From Planctomycetota bacterium (GTDB lineage Bacteria; Planctomycetota; MHYJ01; JACPRB01), in contig JACQFK010000050.1 in assembly GCA_016200125.1 (NCBI GenBank), positions 1 to 5,774 of the forward strand: a stretch of DNA of 5,774 bases. Reading direction: 5' to 3'. How positions within the stretch are numbered: the stretch's first letter is position 1; the number at the start of each line of letters is the position of its first letter. A program made the translations under genes and the position numbers. Below, one piece after another: positions 5,569-5,774 of the stretch. The notes under the pieces are model-generated. The model was not told the origin of the DNA. It made no database searches and was given only the letters and a program-made list of their open reading frames with translations.

Positions 5569-5774
5569 TCAGGACAAACGGCGGCGCCGAAGGGTTCGGA
5601 GGAGCAGCAGGACTTCCAGGCCCGTCAGGCCGCAGCCTCCCCCTCCTCCGCCGCTCTTTTGGACCGGCAGCGCGGCCGTCGCGCCCGCCCAGCCGCCGCT
5701 GCCGCCGACGGAGTCCACGATCGCGCAGTTCAGCATCGCCGCGTCGTGGCTCGTCACCGCGACGCCGATGAAGA
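5569..5774 (-). CDS. C-terminus of a secreted ConA-like protein with MYXO-CTERM-like sorting tail (partial)
   Basis: Only the last 67 residues are visible; the gene begins beyond the right edge. FIGVAVTSHDAAMLNCAIVD (visible residues 1-20) resembles the closing strands of concanavalin-A/laminin-G-like (DUF1349-type) domains, often written 'yvGLAVTSH...l.tA.fD.V'. A Gly/Ala/Ser linker and six glycines follow. The end has the three-part layout of a MYXO-CTERM signal: a Gly-Cys (visible Cys47), a hydrophobic segment GLTGLEVLLLLRTL (48-61) and an RRRR cluster (62-65). Such tails direct export, cleavage near the Cys and cell-surface anchoring. The hydrophobic part is short and has one Arg inside it. 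A GTG at 5757 could serve as a start, but it falls inside the ConA-like motif, and the frame stays open to the window edge, so it is rejected. Confidence 0.8.
   Translation of the reverse strand, partial: FIGVAVTSHDAAMLNCAIVDSVGGSGGWAGATAALPVQKSGGGGGGCGLTGLEVLLLLRTLRRRRLS

Noticed and set aside
5615..5660. G/C-rich low-complexity tract as a possible repeat or frameshift hotspot
   Set aside because: It encodes the poly-glycine linker just before the Gly-Cys of the sorting tail, a usual context for such tails, and the frame stays intact through it.
4401..5771. A 456-codon plus-strand open frame opposite the Ntn-hydrolase gene
   Set aside because: It spans several minus-strand genes and regulatory signals, is Arg/Leu/Gly-rich and has no motif; the C45 motifs on the other strand are intact.

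Overview
The window is GC-rich bacterial DNA in which every convincing gene lies on the minus strand, so it is read from the right edge to the left. The proteins include a Tat-exported lipoprotein, a secreted protein ending in a Gly-Cys / hydrophobic / Arg-cluster sorting tail, a DUF3592-plus-arrestin-like membrane protein and a near-perfect sigma-54 promoter. Together these suggest a large-genome Gram-negative bacterium, probably an uncultured Planctomycetota or Myxococcota relative. The phylum cannot be fixed from sequence alone.

Layout in transcription order: (7) the C-terminal 67 residues of a secreted concanavalin-A-like protein with a MYXO-CTERM-like tail (5569-5774, partial). (6) A secreted C45/acyltransferase-like Ntn hydrolase (4446-5564), starting 4 nt after gene 7. 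An 86-nt gap follows, holding a sigma-54 promoter match, a GC hairpin and a good Shine-Dalgarno. (5) A CPBP-family (CAAX-protease-like) membrane protein with Gln-Gln where the catalytic Glu-Glu is expected (3736-4359). A 47-nt gap follows, holding an inverted repeat that can mask the next ribosome binding site and a sigma-70-like promoter. (4) A Tat lipoprotein related to the large subunit of N,N-dimethylformamidase (2117-3688). (3) A four-helix membrane protein with a DUF3592 domain and a C-terminal arrestin-like domain (922-2103). (2) A free-standing arrestin-like domain (548-925). (1) A P-loop ATPase that runs off the left edge (1-551, partial).

Genes 3, 2 and 1 are joined by ATGA and GTGA overlaps and look like one translationally coupled module: a membrane anchor with an arrestin-like domain, a second soluble arrestin-like domain and an ATPase. 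All three would meet on the cytoplasmic side. Genes 7 to 4 concern the cell envelope (secreted, anchored, lipidated or membrane proteins). Gene 5 belongs to the protease superfamily that processes MYXO-CTERM tails, and gene 7 carries such a tail, but gene 5's altered active site makes a direct enzyme-substrate link uncertain.

The most noteworthy items are the sigma-54 promoter, the RBS-masking hairpin overlapped by an internal promoter, the Gln-Gln CPBP protein, and the DUF3592/arrestin/ATPase module, whose function I do not know. I saw no RNA genes, CRISPR arrays, insertion sequences or attachment sites, and no gene-free stretch longer than 86 nt.
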